This document shows positions 8,273 through 17,240 of a stretch of DNA of 49,005 nucleotides, piece by piece. Where the stretch lies: NCBI GenBank assembly GCA_027311705.1, contig DAICYJ010000225.1:1-49005 (forward strand), in the 5' to 3' direction. The position numbers were made by a program, and so were the translations under genes. The notes under the pieces were generated by a model that had not been told where the DNA came from, did not search any database, and was given only the letters and a program-made list of their open reading frames with translations. The first letter of the stretch is position 1. Each line of letters starts with the position of its first letter. The stretch comes from Novosphingobium sp. Lineage in GTDB: Bacteria; Pseudomonadota; Alphaproteobacteria; Sphingomonadales; Sphingomonadaceae.

Positions 8273-8692
8273 ATGCAGCATAATTTCGTCACATACGCCC
8301 AATGGGGCGATTCTCTGCGCGCCGACCTGGGTGGCGTGTGCGCTCTTATCAGCGCCGCCGGCGATGACGACGAATCGCAGGGTCCCGGTGACGGTAATGG
8401 CCAGATCGGCATCGCTACCAAGACACGGACGCGGCCCAAAAAGCCCAGCATGTTCAAGGTGCTGATGCTGAACGACGATTACACCCCGATGGAATTCGTG
8501 GTGATGTGCCTCAAGCGGTTCTTCAACATGGACCTTGAGCAGGCGACGCGGGTGATGCTTCACGTCCACCAGAAGGGCGTCGGAGTCTGTGGGGTTTTCC
8601 CTTACGAAATCGCCGAGACCAAGGTGAACCAGGTGATGGACTTCGCCCGCCAGAACCAGCATCCGCTGCAGTGCACCTTGGAAAAAGCCTGA
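8273..8692 (+). CDS. clpS: ATP-dependent Clp protease adaptor ClpS
   Basis: ClpS binds N-end-rule substrates and delivers them to ClpAP. The C-terminal 80 residues are a clear ClpS domain: [20 protein letters not shown], then [15 protein letters not shown], the EIAETKV helix and the terminal [10 protein letters not shown]. The [12 protein letters not shown] strand/helix forms the N-degron pocket. The N-terminal tail is Gly/Asp-rich with [10 protein letters not shown]. The start is uncertain: ATG 8273 (139 aa) lacks a good ribosome binding site, and GTG 8336 (118 aa) would be closer to typical length. clpA is not adjacent. Confidence 0.92.
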   Translation: MQHNFVTYAQWGDSLRADLGGVCALISAAGDDDESQGPGDGNGQIGIATKTRTRPKKPSMFKVLMLNDDYTPMEFVVMCLKRFFNMDLEQATRVMLHVHQKGVGVCGVFPYEIAETKVNQVMDFARQNQHPLQCTLEKA

Positions 8693-8737
8693 TTCGGTTG
8701 TCCTGATCGGCGGTGATCCGGTCGGCGTGAAGCGCAG

Positions 8738-9175
8738 TTACGATGCCGCGCGTTGCTCGATCGCTTCGCGCGCGCAAGCGCGTAGCAGTGCCGCGACCAA
8801 TGCCATCGAAAACGACCGCGCCGTCCGCGAATTGGCCCCCGCTCCTGAAGGCAGGATCACCTGGGCCACGAAGCTGCCATCTGCCATTCTCCCGCCATTG
8901 AACGTCGTGAGGGGTGGAAACAGGGCCACGGCAGCGCTTTCATAAGCGCCGGAATCCGCCAGCAGGCCGATCCACACCGCATCGTCGCCCCCATCGTCGT
9001 GCGCGGCGATCACGGGCATTTCCGACAGCACGCGCATGGCATGATCGAACCCTTTGCGTTGTTCACCAGCCGACAGCGATTCGCAACGGCCGGCGATCGC
9101 CTGCAACTCCGTGGGCGTTGCCTTGAGCTTTCGATGCTTGGCATCGGTCCAATTCCAACCACTGGGCATGTCCAT
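8738..9175 (-). CDS. Conserved-looking hypothetical protein
   Basis: This 145-residue protein is not recognised. It starts MDMPSGWNWTDAKHRK and has no signal peptide or strong membrane segment. The C-terminal stretch FSMALVAALLRACAREAIEQ is helical and hydrophobic on one face. It is convergent with clpS (45 bp between stops) and divergent from lptF. Coding status is supported by clean length and position rather than by family motifs. Confidence 0.6.
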   Translation of the reverse strand: MDMPSGWNWTDAKHRKLKATPTELQAIAGRCESLSAGEQRKGFDHAMRVLSEMPVIAAHDDGGDDAVWIGLLADSGAYESAAVALFPPLTTFNGGRMADGSFVAQVILPSGAGANSRTARSFSMALVAALLRACAREAIEQRAAS

Positions 9176-9457
9176 CGTGATCGTTTTCCTCCGCTTCCGC
9201 GTTCAGGCCGTTCCGGCCCTGCTGGAGTCAGCCTCGGTGAGAAGTTCTCTAGCTCTGATTATACGAACTTTTTTCACCAAAGGACAGGTTGTATTTACTT
9301 TAGTTATATGAAGCAGGCTCCGCCTGTACTGCAGTGGTATGCGACCTCGCATTTCCACCTTTCGTGCGAAGCCGAACCGGGCTAGTCGGGACGGCCCGCC
9401 GGCAGATCGGCGGCCGGACGCCAGCCGAGACGAACTTCCGCCCGTGATTTTCCAGCC
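9176..9457 (+). other. AT-rich intergenic region between divergent genes
   Basis: This 282 bp gap lies upstream of lptF and of the 8738-9175 gene. It has an AT-rich patch (about 9250-9310) unlike its surroundings, and a short palindrome ATGCGACCTCGCAT (9339-9352) that could be an operator. No convincing gene or complete promoter was identified. Confidence 0.5.
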
Positions 9458-10696
9458 GTGAAATTCCTGACCGCAACAGACAGGTACATTGCCCGGCTCG
9501 TTACCGTGCCGATGTTGTCCGTTTTTGTGCTCGCGGCGTCGCTGCTTGTGCTCGACAAGATGCTCAAGCTTTTCGATTTCGTGGCGACCGAGGGCGGGCC
9601 CGTCACCGTCGTGTTCAAGATGCTGGCCAACCTGCTGCCCGAATACGCGAGCCTCGCGATCCCGCTGGGACTGCTGCTGGGCATCCTGTTCGCATTCCGC
9701 AAACTCGCGATATCGTCGGAGCTAGACGTGATGCGCGCGGTCGGTCTGTCGTATACCCGGCTGCTGCGCGTGCCGTTCCTGTTTGCCATTGCGCTCGCGG
9801 CGCTGAACCTGCTGATCGTCGGCTATCTCCAGCCGCTGTCGCGCTATTACTACGAGCAATTGCAGTTCGAATTGCGTTCCGGCGCGCTCGGCGCATCGAT
9901 CAAGGTCGGCGAGTTCAATTCCCTGCAGGACAAGACTGCGCTGCGCGTCGATTCCAGCCGCGACGAAGGCCGCGACCTGCAGGGCATTTTTGCGCGGATC
10001 GCCACCGACAAGGGGCAGGTGCTGGTCATTTCAGCGCGCGAGGGCCAGTTCTTCGCCAATAAGGAAAACCCCGATACGGTGATCCTGCGGCTGACGGATG
10101 GGCAGATCGTGCAGGATGGCCCCGGCATCAAATCGCCGCGCGTGCTCTCGTTCGCCAGCCACGACCTGCCCATCGATCTGCCCCGGATCGAGCAGTTCCG
10201 CAGCCGCGGCGACAAGGATCGCGAGTATTTCCTGCCCGAACTGCTGCGCATCGGCTGGAGCAAGGAAGTGTCGGCGGCGATGCGATACCAAAGCATAGCC
10301 AGCCTCAACTACCGGCTGGTCGAAGTGGCGATGATGTTCCTGCTGCCGTTTCTGGCGGTCGCACTGGCGGTGCCGCCCAAGCGGTCGACGTCGGCGCTGG
10401 GCATTTTCCTGTCGATCGTGATGGTCGTCGCCTATCACAAGGTGAACGAATACGGGCAGGATGTGGCCAGCCTTGGCCGCGTCGATCCGACGCTGGCGCT
10501 GTGGGGGCCGTTCGTGGTGTTTGCCGGGCTGATCGTGTGGATGTACTGGCGGATCGCTTATGTGCCCGGCGGCCAGCCGATCGGCGCGTTGGAAACCGTC
10601 TTTGCCAAGGTTGCGGGCGCGGTGCGCAGGCTGTTTGCCTCGCGCAACAAGCTGCCCGGCGCGGAAGCTGAAGCGGGAGCCGCCGGTGCAATTTGA
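9458..10696 (+). CDS. lptF: LPS export ABC transporter permease LptF
   Basis: The 412-residue YjgP/YjgQ-family permease starts MKFLTATDRYIARLV and carries about six membrane segments: three in the first 125 residues, a periplasmic jellyroll-type region (about 150-275), then three more. With LptG it forms the inner-membrane pair that works with the LptB ATPase to extract lipopolysaccharide. The conserved early region AIPLGLLLGILFAFRKLA is present. The start is a GTG at 9458 with a weak ribosome binding site. It overlaps lptG by 11 bp, so the two are one operon. Confidence 0.93.
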   Translation: MKFLTATDRYIARLVTVPMLSVFVLAASLLVLDKMLKLFDFVATEGGPVTVVFKMLANLLPEYASLAIPLGLLLGILFAFRKLAISSELDVMRAVGLSYTRLLRVPFLFAIALAALNLLIVGYLQPLSRYYYEQLQFELRSGALGASIKVGEFNSLQDKTALRVDSSRDEGRDLQGIFARIATDKGQVLVISAREGQFFANKENPDTVILRLTDGQIVQDGPGIKSPRVLSFASHDLPIDLPRIEQFRSRGDKDREYFLPELLRIGWSKEVSAAMRYQSIASLNYRLVEVAMMFLLPFLAVALAVPPKRSTSALGIFLSIVMVVAYHKVNEYGQDVASLGRVDPTLALWGPFVVFAGLIVWMYWRIAYVPGGQPIGALETVFAKVAGAVRRLFASRNKLPGAEAEAGAAGAI

Positions 10697-11786
10697 ATTC
10701 TTCCCGTCGCGCACGATGATGCTCTACATCGGCAAGATGTTTGCAGTGCGCATCGTCGCGGTGCTGCTGATGCTCGTTCTGATCCTGCAGACGCTTGACC
10801 TGCTGAGCGAAAGCGGGCGCATTCTGGGCGCGCAGGGCAATGGCCAAGCCCAGTTGATGACCTATATCGGCCTGCGCGTGCCGCAACTGGTCAGCCGCTT
10901 CCTGCCCTATTCGGTGCTGCTGGCCACGATCATCACGCTGATGACATTGAACCAGAACAGCGAGGTCATCGCCATGAAGGCGGCGGGGCTTTCGGCGCAT
11001 CAGGTGCTGGCCCCGCTGTTCCTTGTCGCGGCTGTTGCGTCCGCCTTCACCTTCGCCTTCAACGAGCGGGTGGTAACGCGATCGAGCGCGACGCTGAAGG
11101 CATGGCAAGCGGTGGAGTACGGCGCGGTGCCGGTCGATAGTGATGTGAAGGCGAACGTATGGTTGCAGGACGGGCCAAACATCCTGTTCGCCAAATCCAT
11201 CGCCGGGCGTGGTGCGGCCATGAAGATGACCGACGTCAGCTGGTATCGCCGTGATCCTACCGGCATGGTTACCGAGATCGTTCGCACCCCTTCGGCTACA
11301 TTTGCCCGGCCCGGCTGGCTGTTCCAGTCACCAGTCAGCTTCGATGCGCAAAGCGCTCGGCGGACGGCTGCGACCGAAGCGCGAGTCTATGCCCAGGCGG
11401 TGGAGCCGGCGCAGATCATCATCCGGCGTGCCGATGCGGATGCGGAATCGCTGGCCACGCTATCCACGTCCATCACCGCCATCCGCGATGCCGGTTACCG
11501 CACCAGCGAGCTGGACGGCAAATGGTGGCACAAGATTTCCGGCCCGCTGTCCGCCTTGCTCATGCCCTTGCTGGGGGCGGTGGCGGCCTTCGGACTGGCG
11601 CGTTCGGGCCACCTGTTCGTGCGCGCGGTGATCGGCATGGGGTTGGGCTTTGCCTATTTCGTGGTCGACAACGCCGCGCTGGCGATGGGCAACTTCGGCG
11701 GTTATTCGCCGATGCTCGCGGCCTGGGCGCCGTTCTTCCTGTTTCTGCTGATCGGCGAAACCGTGCTGATCCGCACCGAGGAATAG
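10686..11786 (+). CDS. lptG: LPS export ABC transporter permease LptG
   Basis: The 366-residue YjgP/YjgQ-family permease starts at GTG 10686 (MQFEFFPSRTMMLYIG), overlapping the lptF stop by 11 bp. It has six membrane segments with a central periplasmic domain. The segment LPYSVLLATIITLMTLNQNS matches the conserved coupling region of LptG. It partners LptF in exporting LPS. It ends four bases before the stop of the convergent desaturase gene. Confidence 0.93.
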   Translation: MQFEFFPSRTMMLYIGKMFAVRIVAVLLMLVLILQTLDLLSESGRILGAQGNGQAQLMTYIGLRVPQLVSRFLPYSVLLATIITLMTLNQNSEVIAMKAAGLSAHQVLAPLFLVAAVASAFTFAFNERVVTRSSATLKAWQAVEYGAVPVDSDVKANVWLQDGPNILFAKSIAGRGAAMKMTDVSWYRRDPTGMVTEIVRTPSATFARPGWLFQSPVSFDAQSARRTAATEARVYAQAVEPAQIIIRRADADAESLATLSTSITAIRDAGYRTSELDGKWWHKISGPLSALLMPLLGAVAAFGLARSGHLFVRAVIGMGLGFAYFVVDNAALAMGNFGGYSPMLAAWAPFFLFLLIGETVLIRTEE

Positions 11787-11790
11787 GTCC

Positions 11791-12882
11791 CTACCGCTTG
11801 GTCATGGTGCTGCGTGCCAGCCGGACGAGCATCGGCGACAGGCCGGCGTAGTTGGCGCGCGAATACGTCGATTCCAGCCCCAGACCCCCTACCAGCCGGC
11901 GGTTCGCCTCTGCCAGCGAATGGTAGGGCATGCTGGGTAGCAGGTGGTGCAGCGCGTGATAGCGCAGGCCCACCGGAGCCCACAGCCACGCGAGCCGCGC
12001 GGGCGGCGGCACGTTGACCGAATCGAGATACTGCCCGGTCACGGTCATGACCTCGCCCTCATTTTCCCACAGGTGCGCCACCAGCGTGCGAACCTGGTTG
12101 AACAGGGCGGTCACCGAAATTACCGCAAGTCCGGTCAGCAGCGGCTGCCAGCCAAATGCCGCAGACATGCCCAGCACCAACCACGCCCACACCATCACAC
12201 CCGTTTCCTGCCAGAACACCAGCCGGGCGAAGTCGCCTTCGGGGGGACGGCGGCGGAACGCCGGGTTGATCGACAGCGAGGAGAGCCGCTCCCACACGAT
12301 CCGCCGGACCGGTGGGAACACCGCGCCCAGCGGCACCAGCACGGCCGACCGGAACAGCAGCGCGAACGGCAGAAGCAGCGCGGTGAGCGCGAAGACCGGC
12401 AGCGACCACGGCTTCATCAGCGCCAGCGGCAGGTATTCGGGATCTTCGATGGTGCCGTACCGCGTGCGCGCGTGGTGCAGCGTGTGGACGCCTTCGTACA
12501 TGAATGAGGGGGTGAGCATCGGGATGCCGACCAGCAGGTTCCAGCTCAAGCGGAAGCCGGGCAAGGCGTCCTTATGGATATGCGTCAGTTCGTGGATGAA
12601 CAGCAGCGCGCGGTATAGCGCCAGCGCAGCGACCAGCCCGCAGGCCACCTTGGCCAGTGGGGCGGCCAGCAGGATCGCTCCTGCCAGCGCGGCATAGCCC
12701 AGCAGCGCCGAGGCGAGCATGTCGGGCCAGTAAATCGCCGCGCGCGCTGCCGAAAGATCGCGGGTCAGTTCCACCGCTGCGCGCAGCATGGCCTTGTCGT
12801 CGGGCGTTCCGGCCAGCCCAACGGCGGGCCGATCGGCCAGCGTGGCGGCTGATGCATCTTTGAATACGTCAGTGGCAATCAT
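11791..12882 (-). CDS. Membrane fatty acid desaturase family protein
   Basis: The 363-residue protein has the three histidine clusters of membrane di-iron desaturases: HELTH, HTLHH and, near the C-terminus, YHALHHLLPS. Hydrophobic segments precede and separate them (ALLGYAALAGAILLAAPLA; FALTALLLPFALLF). The enzyme probably introduces a double bond, or a related oxidation, into a membrane lipid or lipid-like substrate; the substrate and position are unknown. The ATG at 12882 has GGAA six bases upstream; a TTG four codons earlier is an alternative. Confidence 0.88.
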   Translation of the reverse strand: MIATDVFKDASAATLADRPAVGLAGTPDDKAMLRAAVELTRDLSAARAAIYWPDMLASALLGYAALAGAILLAAPLAKVACGLVAALALYRALLFIHELTHIHKDALPGFRLSWNLLVGIPMLTPSFMYEGVHTLHHARTRYGTIEDPEYLPLALMKPWSLPVFALTALLLPFALLFRSAVLVPLGAVFPPVRRIVWERLSSLSINPAFRRRPPEGDFARLVFWQETGVMVWAWLVLGMSAAFGWQPLLTGLAVISVTALFNQVRTLVAHLWENEGEVMTVTGQYLDSVNVPPPARLAWLWAPVGLRYHALHHLLPSMPYHSLAEANRRLVGGLGLESTYSRANYAGLSPMLVRLARSTMTKR

Positions 12883-13031
12883 GCGGTGTTCCAAAGTGAC
12901 CTGTGCCGGGCTAGGTGCCGGTCATCAAAAGCGTGCGGGCGTGACCGGCATGGCACGGCTTGACAAGAAGCCGGCGGGATACGCAGTTCGCCCAAGGCCA
13001 CCGGCCTCTAGGCACAAACAAAGGCAAGAAC

Positions 13032-14189
13032 GTGGCACACGGCGAAGTAGAGATCATCCCCGTCACCGACAAGGCCGGCCGTGCCGCATTCGTCGATCTG
13101 GCCTATCGCATGAACGCCGGCGATCCGAACTGGGTGCCGCCGCTCCGCATGGAAGCTATGGAACTGGTGACGCCGGGGAAGAACCCGTTCTTCGAGCATG
13201 CCGATGTGCAACTGTTTCTGGCCCGGCGCGGCGGGGCGAACGTGGGCCGAATTTCCGCGCATATCGATCACCTCGCCATCGGCATGGATCCTTCGCAGGG
13301 CATGGGTCCTGGCACCGGCAACTGGGGCCTGCTGGAAGCGGAGGACGAGACCGTCGCCCGCGCGCTGATCGCCAAGGCCGAGGATTGGCTGCGCGCCAAG
13401 GGCATGACCCGCGTGCTTGCGCCGCTGTCGATGTCTGTGTGGGAAGAACCGGGCCAACTGACCAAGGGTTTCGACCACCCACCAACGGTGATGATGGGGC
13501 ATCAGCCCGAGCGGTATAACGATTACATCAAGGCGCTGGGCTATCTGCCGGCCAAGACGCTGAAGACCTTCGATCTGGATATCCGCAACGAGTTTCCGCC
13601 GCTGATCCAGCGCGTGATCCAATCGGGGGAAAAGAACGCCCGCATCCGCATCCGCAAGGTCAACAAGCGCAAGTTCGACGAGGAAGCGGCGCTGATCCTC
13701 GATATCCTGAACGACGCCTGGTCGCACAACTGGGGCTTCGTGCCATTCAGCGATACCGAGATCGCCTATGCCGGCAAGAAGTTCAAACCGATCGTTCATG
13801 AAGACCTGATCATGGTCGCCGAGTATGACGGCGAGCCGGTGGCGTTCATGATGACCCTGCCCGACCTGAACGAAGCGATCCGGCCGATGGGCGGAAAGCT
13901 GTTTCCGTTCAACTGGTTCAAGTTGCTGCTGTGGCTGCGCAAGCCGCAGGTGCGCACGATGCGGGTGCCGTTGATGGGTGTGCGGCGCAAGCTGCAGTCC
14001 TCGCGCATGGCCAGCCAGCTGGCCTTCATGATGATCGAGTACATCCGCCGCAATGCGCTGGCCCATTACGGTGCCACGCGCAGCGAGATCGGCTGGATTC
14101 TGGAGGACAACCAAGGGATGGTCGCCATCGCCGATGCGATCCATGCCAAGGTGAACAAGGAATACGAGATCTACCAGAAGCCCCTGTAA
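13032..14189 (+). CDS. GNAT-fold N-acetyltransferase-like protein (YghO-like)
   Basis: The 385-residue protein begins MAHGEVEIIPVTDKAGRAAFVDLAYR, followed by DPNWVPPLRME and KNPFFEHA, the opening of a conserved bacterial GNAT-like family. A second acetyltransferase-like core spans about residues 225-370 (LIMVAEYDGEPVAFMMTLPD; SEIGWILEDNQGMVAIADAI). The substrate is unknown. The GTG at 13032 has AAGGCAAG upstream. The next gene is driven by a separate EcfG-type promoter starting 20 bp after the stop. Confidence 0.75.
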   Translation: MAHGEVEIIPVTDKAGRAAFVDLAYRMNAGDPNWVPPLRMEAMELVTPGKNPFFEHADVQLFLARRGGANVGRISAHIDHLAIGMDPSQGMGPGTGNWGLLEAEDETVARALIAKAEDWLRAKGMTRVLAPLSMSVWEEPGQLTKGFDHPPTVMMGHQPERYNDYIKALGYLPAKTLKTFDLDIRNEFPPLIQRVIQSGEKNARIRIRKVNKRKFDEEAALILDILNDAWSHNWGFVPFSDTEIAYAGKKFKPIVHEDLIMVAEYDGEPVAFMMTLPDLNEAIRPMGGKLFPFNWFKLLLWLRKPQVRTMRVPLMGVRRKLQSSRMASQLAFMMIEYIRRNALAHYGATRSEIGWILEDNQGMVAIADAIHAKVNKEYEIYQKPL

Positions 14190-14208
14190 AGCCGGCCACA
14201 GGCGAACG

Positions 14209-14234
14209 GGAACCTGCGCTGGCAGGGCTGCGTT
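14209..14234 (+). promoter_or_regulatory. EcfG-type general stress response promoter
   Basis: GGAAC (14209-14213) and CGTT (14231-14234) are separated by 17 bp, a perfect match to the alphaproteobacterial EcfG consensus. It is 48 bp upstream of the response regulator start at 14282. Confidence 0.85.
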
Positions 14235-14281
14235 CCCGAACACGCAGGGATTTTGCCACCGCGAATGAGAGGATAATGCCC

Positions 14282-14731
14282 ATGGCGCGTCCGGTGGTGG
14301 ACACGAACGGATTGCAGACTCCGCCAGAATCGCTCGGTCGGGTGCTCATCGTCGAGGACGATGGCCTGATCGCGCTCGATCTGGCTGAAGCGCTGACCGA
14401 TGCCGGCGCGGAAAAGGTGGCCATTTGCCCTTCGGTCGCGGCGGCGCTGGGCGAACTGGAGCGATTCAAACCCGATGTGCTGGTGCTGGATGTACATTTG
14501 GCAGACCGTGACGATGGCTGGACCTTGGCCGAACTCGTCTCGCAATTGAGCGCGCGGCCGCCGCTGATCGTATTCTCTACCGGAGCGCCCGGCAGCATAC
14601 CCGTCGCGATCGCCGGCATGGGCCACGTGCTGGCCAAGCCGTTTCCGCCCGAAGATCTGGTACGGCTGGTTCGCATCCATCGCCGGCGGCCGGGCCTGAT
14701 CGCGCGTTTGCGGGGTGTGCTGTCGCTGTAA
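14282..14731 (+). CDS. Single-domain response regulator (SdrG-like, stress-response associated)
   Basis: The 149-residue protein is a receiver domain (about 20-135) with short extensions and no output domain. The acidic triad E25/D26/D27 (VEDD), phosphoacceptor D70 (VLVLDVHL), T100 in IVFSTG and K119 (LAKPF) are all present. The VFSTG stretch resembles the FATGY-type motif of the SdrG/FAT-GUY response regulators, which modulate PhyR phosphorylation in sphingomonads; that role is an inference. The ATG at 14282 has AGAGGA eight bases upstream; an ATG six bases earlier is too close to it. Confidence 0.82.
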   Translation: MARPVVDTNGLQTPPESLGRVLIVEDDGLIALDLAEALTDAGAEKVAICPSVAAALGELERFKPDVLVLDVHLADRDDGWTLAELVSQLSARPPLIVFSTGAPGSIPVAIAGMGHVLAKPFPPEDLVRLVRIHRRRPGLIARLRGVLSL

Positions 14732-14801
14732 GGAGCTGTTGGAAGAAAAGGTGACCGGGGTTGGATCGGCGGCACATCCATCAAGATTGCCCAGACCAAA
14801 A

Positions 14802-14835
14802 AAAGGCCTCCGCCGGTTTTCCGACGGAGGCCTTT
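14802..14835. terminator. Strong, probably bidirectional terminator
   Basis: AAAGGCCTCCG (14802-14812) pairs perfectly with CGGAGGCCTTT (14825-14835). Seven A residues (14798-14804) give a T-run on the minus strand, and TTT ends the plus-strand stem. It separates the convergent response regulator and Crp/Fnr genes. Confidence 0.85.
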
Positions 14836-14977
14836 CGGGATCGTATCACCAGCCGCTTGGACGGGAGGGGGGGTCTCGGCGGTGACAGGACAATAACGAG
14901 CGCCAAATCGAGTGGTTCCCGCAAATTTCCGCCGCTTCGAAAAAATCTTCCGAAATCGTATAACACATTGAAAATAG

Positions 14978-15739
14978 CTAAATATAAGGTCGTTTCGAAG
15001 GCTCGCTTTCCATTTGTGCGAAGGCGCGGGCAGACTCGAGATCGGGAACCGCGATCGAGGTCATCGTCCAATCGACCAGCCCGGCGCGGCGGAGGGCCTG
15101 CATTGAACGGTTGGTGTGGACGAGCGACAGCCCCAGCATATCCGCCACTTGGCCCTGTGTGACCGTCAGTCGCAAAACGCCGTTGCGGGCCACGCCCGTC
15201 TCCATCCCGCGCTGCACCAGATAGACCGCCAGATAAGTCAGGCGTTCCCGGGCATTGCGCTGGCCCAACGCGACGAGGTGCTCTTCGAGCGAGGCCTCTT
15301 CGCGTGCGGCCAGCCACGTCACGTCGAACGACAAGCGCGGATGGCTCATCGCCAGTTCGAAGAAGCGTTCGCGCGGGAATACGCAGAGCCGCGCATCGAT
15401 CAGCGCCTCTACGCCGTGCGCCAGTTCGGCATCGAATGCCGATTGCAGGCCGACGAGATCGCCGGGGAACATGAAGTTCAGGATTTGGCGCCGCCCGTCT
15501 TCAAGCAGGCGGAACCGCAGCAGTACCCCTTCGAGAATGGTGTAAAGCCGCGTCGCCCGCGCGCCCTGCTGCATCACCTGTTCGCCGCGAGCATAACTGG
15601 CCTCGCCCGCCTTGAATGCCTCGATCCACGATCGCTGCGTTTCGTCGGGCGGAGACAGGCCTTCGCAGCCGAGGAGCGGGCACAAGCGGCAAGGTGTGCG
15701 TTCTGCCCCGATCCTGCCTGAATTCCCGCCCGTCGCCAT
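14978..15739 (-). CDS. Crp/Fnr family transcriptional regulator with FNR-like cysteines
   Basis: The 253-residue protein has an N-terminal cyclic-nucleotide-binding-like beta roll (about 40-150; RLYTILEGVLLRFRLLEDGR, FMFPGDLVG) and a C-terminal winged helix (about 185-235) with TQGQVADMLGLSLVHTNRSM. Cysteines C17, C20 and C25 at the N-terminus (PCRLCPLLGC) and C119 lie where FNR has C20, C23, C29 and C122. An oxygen- or redox-sensing iron-sulfur cluster is therefore possible, not proven. The ATG at 15739 was chosen. It lies next to the general stress genes and may link redox state to them (inference). Confidence 0.85.
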   Translation of the reverse strand: MATGGNSGRIGAERTPCRLCPLLGCEGLSPPDETQRSWIEAFKAGEASYARGEQVMQQGARATRLYTILEGVLLRFRLLEDGRRQILNFMFPGDLVGLQSAFDAELAHGVEALIDARLCVFPRERFFELAMSHPRLSFDVTWLAAREEASLEEHLVALGQRNARERLTYLAVYLVQRGMETGVARNGVLRLTVTQGQVADMLGLSLVHTNRSMQALRRAGLVDWTMTSIAVPDLESARAFAQMESEPSKRPYI

Positions 15740-15880
15740 TCCGCCGATGCCCCCGTTCGTCCCGCAACCGCGTATCTCCGCGTCAGCCCCATCGGGCTAT
15801 GTCAAATGACACGGACGCGCAACGGCTTCCCCACTAACTCCCATCCGACAGATCGGCCCTTGAATGCCGGCAGGGGGAAC

Positions 15881-16231
15881 ATGGCGGCGACATCTCGAAT
15901 GGTTCTCGTGCTGGAAGACAGCGTGCTGGTGGCAATGATGATCGAGGACGAACTGGTCGACCGCGGCCACGCGGTGACCAGTGCGGGCAGCGTTGCCTCG
16001 GCCCGCGCGTGCCTTGCCGAACGGACGTTCGATGTGGCGCTGCTCGATCTGCACCTGCCCGATGGCCATTCGCACGACATTGCGCGCCTGCTGGAAAATG
16101 CAGGCTGTGCGGTCGCGCTCGTTTCGGGTGCGGATACCGATGCCGTCCCGCCCGAACTCGCGCATTTGCCATCGTTCCAGAAGCCGGTTCCACCACATGT
16201 GCTCGGCGACTGGATTGATAGCTTGCCCTAG
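15881..16231 (+). CDS. Single-domain response regulator
   Basis: The 116-residue receiver domain has E12/D13 (VLEDS), phosphoacceptor D56 (LLDLHLPDG), S82 (LVSGAD) and K101 (FQKPVPP), with no output domain. The ATG at 15881 has AGGGGG just upstream. It sits directly before phyR, but phyR has its own EcfG promoter starting six bases after this stop. It may act as a phosphate carrier or sink in the PhyR pathway (inference). Confidence 0.8.
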   Translation: MAATSRMVLVLEDSVLVAMMIEDELVDRGHAVTSAGSVASARACLAERTFDVALLDLHLPDGHSHDIARLLENAGCAVALVSGADTDAVPPELAHLPSFQKPVPPHVLGDWIDSLP

Positions 16232-16236
16232 GCGCG

Positions 16237-16262
16237 GGAACCTTTTGCAGCTACTGTGCGTT
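16237..16262 (+). promoter_or_regulatory. EcfG-type promoter of phyR
   Basis: GGAAC (16237-16241), 17 bp, then CGTT (16259-16262). It is 34 bp before the phyR ATG, indicating that the sigma factor feeds back on its own activator. Confidence 0.88.
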
Positions 16263-16295
16263 GCGCGGGCATCGAGTGTCCGGGAAGGGGTTTGA

Positions 16296-17111
16296 ATGTC
16301 TCTGGGAGCAAAAGTCGCTACCAATCTGCCGTATCTGCGCCGTTATGCGCGTGCCCTCACGGGTAGCCAGAACACCGGCGATGCGTTCGTCCGCGCCACG
16401 TTGGAGGCAGCGCTTTCCGATGACGCGCTTCGGAGTGAAATCGGCAAGGGCCGTGTAGCGCTGTATCACGCGTTCAACACGGTATGGTCCAGTGCTTTTG
16501 TCGATACGGCCGATTATTCGGGTATCGAGAACGAACGGTCACTGCATTCGGGCGGCCACGAGGCTGCCGCGCAGGAACGGCTGGCGCATATCACGCCGCT
16601 GAACCGGCAGGCGCTGTTGCTGACCACACTGGAAGATTTCTCCATCGACGAAGCTGCGATCATCATGGATCGTGAGCCCGACGACGTGGAAGCGCTGGTG
16701 CAGGAAGCGATCGAGGAAATCGATCGTGAAAGCGCCACCTCGGTCCTCATCATCGAGGACGAGCCGCTTATTTCGATGCAACTGGAGGACCTCGTTCGTT
16801 CGCTCGGCCACGATGTATGCGGCATGGCTGCCACGCGCACCCAGGCGCGAGAAGCGATGGAAGAAGCCACGCCCGGTCTGGTGCTGGCCGATATCCAGCT
16901 GGCCGATGGCAGTTCGGGCCTGGACGCGGTGGACGACATCCTGAAGATCACCGATGTGCCGGTCATCTTCATCACCGCCTATCCTGAACGGCTGCTCACG
17001 GGCGACCGGCCGGAACCGACTTATCTGATCACCAAGCCTTTCCAGGAAGCAACCGTTCGCGCCGCAATCAGCCAGGCCCTGTTCTTCGGATCGAGCCGTC
17101 CGCTGAACTGA
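16296..17111 (+). CDS. phyR: General stress response regulator PhyR
   Basis: The 271-residue protein has a sigma-factor-like N-terminal domain (about 1-140) and a C-terminal receiver (about 148-265), the architecture unique to PhyR. Receiver residues E154/D155, phosphoacceptor D199 (VLADIQL), T227 and K247 (ITKPF) are intact. When phosphorylated, PhyR mimics sigma and captures the anti-sigma NepR, freeing EcfG. The ATG at 16296 has GGAAGGGG five bases upstream. The kinase, nepR and ecfG genes all follow within 3 kb. Confidence 0.96.
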   Translation: MSLGAKVATNLPYLRRYARALTGSQNTGDAFVRATLEAALSDDALRSEIGKGRVALYHAFNTVWSSAFVDTADYSGIENERSLHSGGHEAAAQERLAHITPLNRQALLLTTLEDFSIDEAAIIMDREPDDVEALVQEAIEEIDRESATSVLIIEDEPLISMQLEDLVRSLGHDVCGMAATRTQAREAMEEATPGLVLADIQLADGSSGLDAVDDILKITDVPVIFITAYPERLLTGDRPEPTYLITKPFQEATVRAAISQALFFGSSRPLN

Positions 17112-17134
17112 AGGCTTATCCCGCGAGCAAAGAG

Positions 17135-17158
17135 CGGCCGTCCCTGCGGGGGCGGCCG
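17135..17158 (+). terminator. Hairpin terminator downstream of phyR
   Basis: CGGCCG (17135-17140) pairs with CGGCCG (17153-17158), extended by CCC/GGG across one mismatch. TT and a T-rich stretch follow. It is 24 bp after the phyR stop. Confidence 0.6.
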
Positions 17159-17240
17159 TTCTGGTTTGGGGGTTGCTCCACCCGACAAGCGTAACCCAAC
17201 CTCCCTCGCCGGTGCGGGGGAGCGGAGCAATTGACGATGC

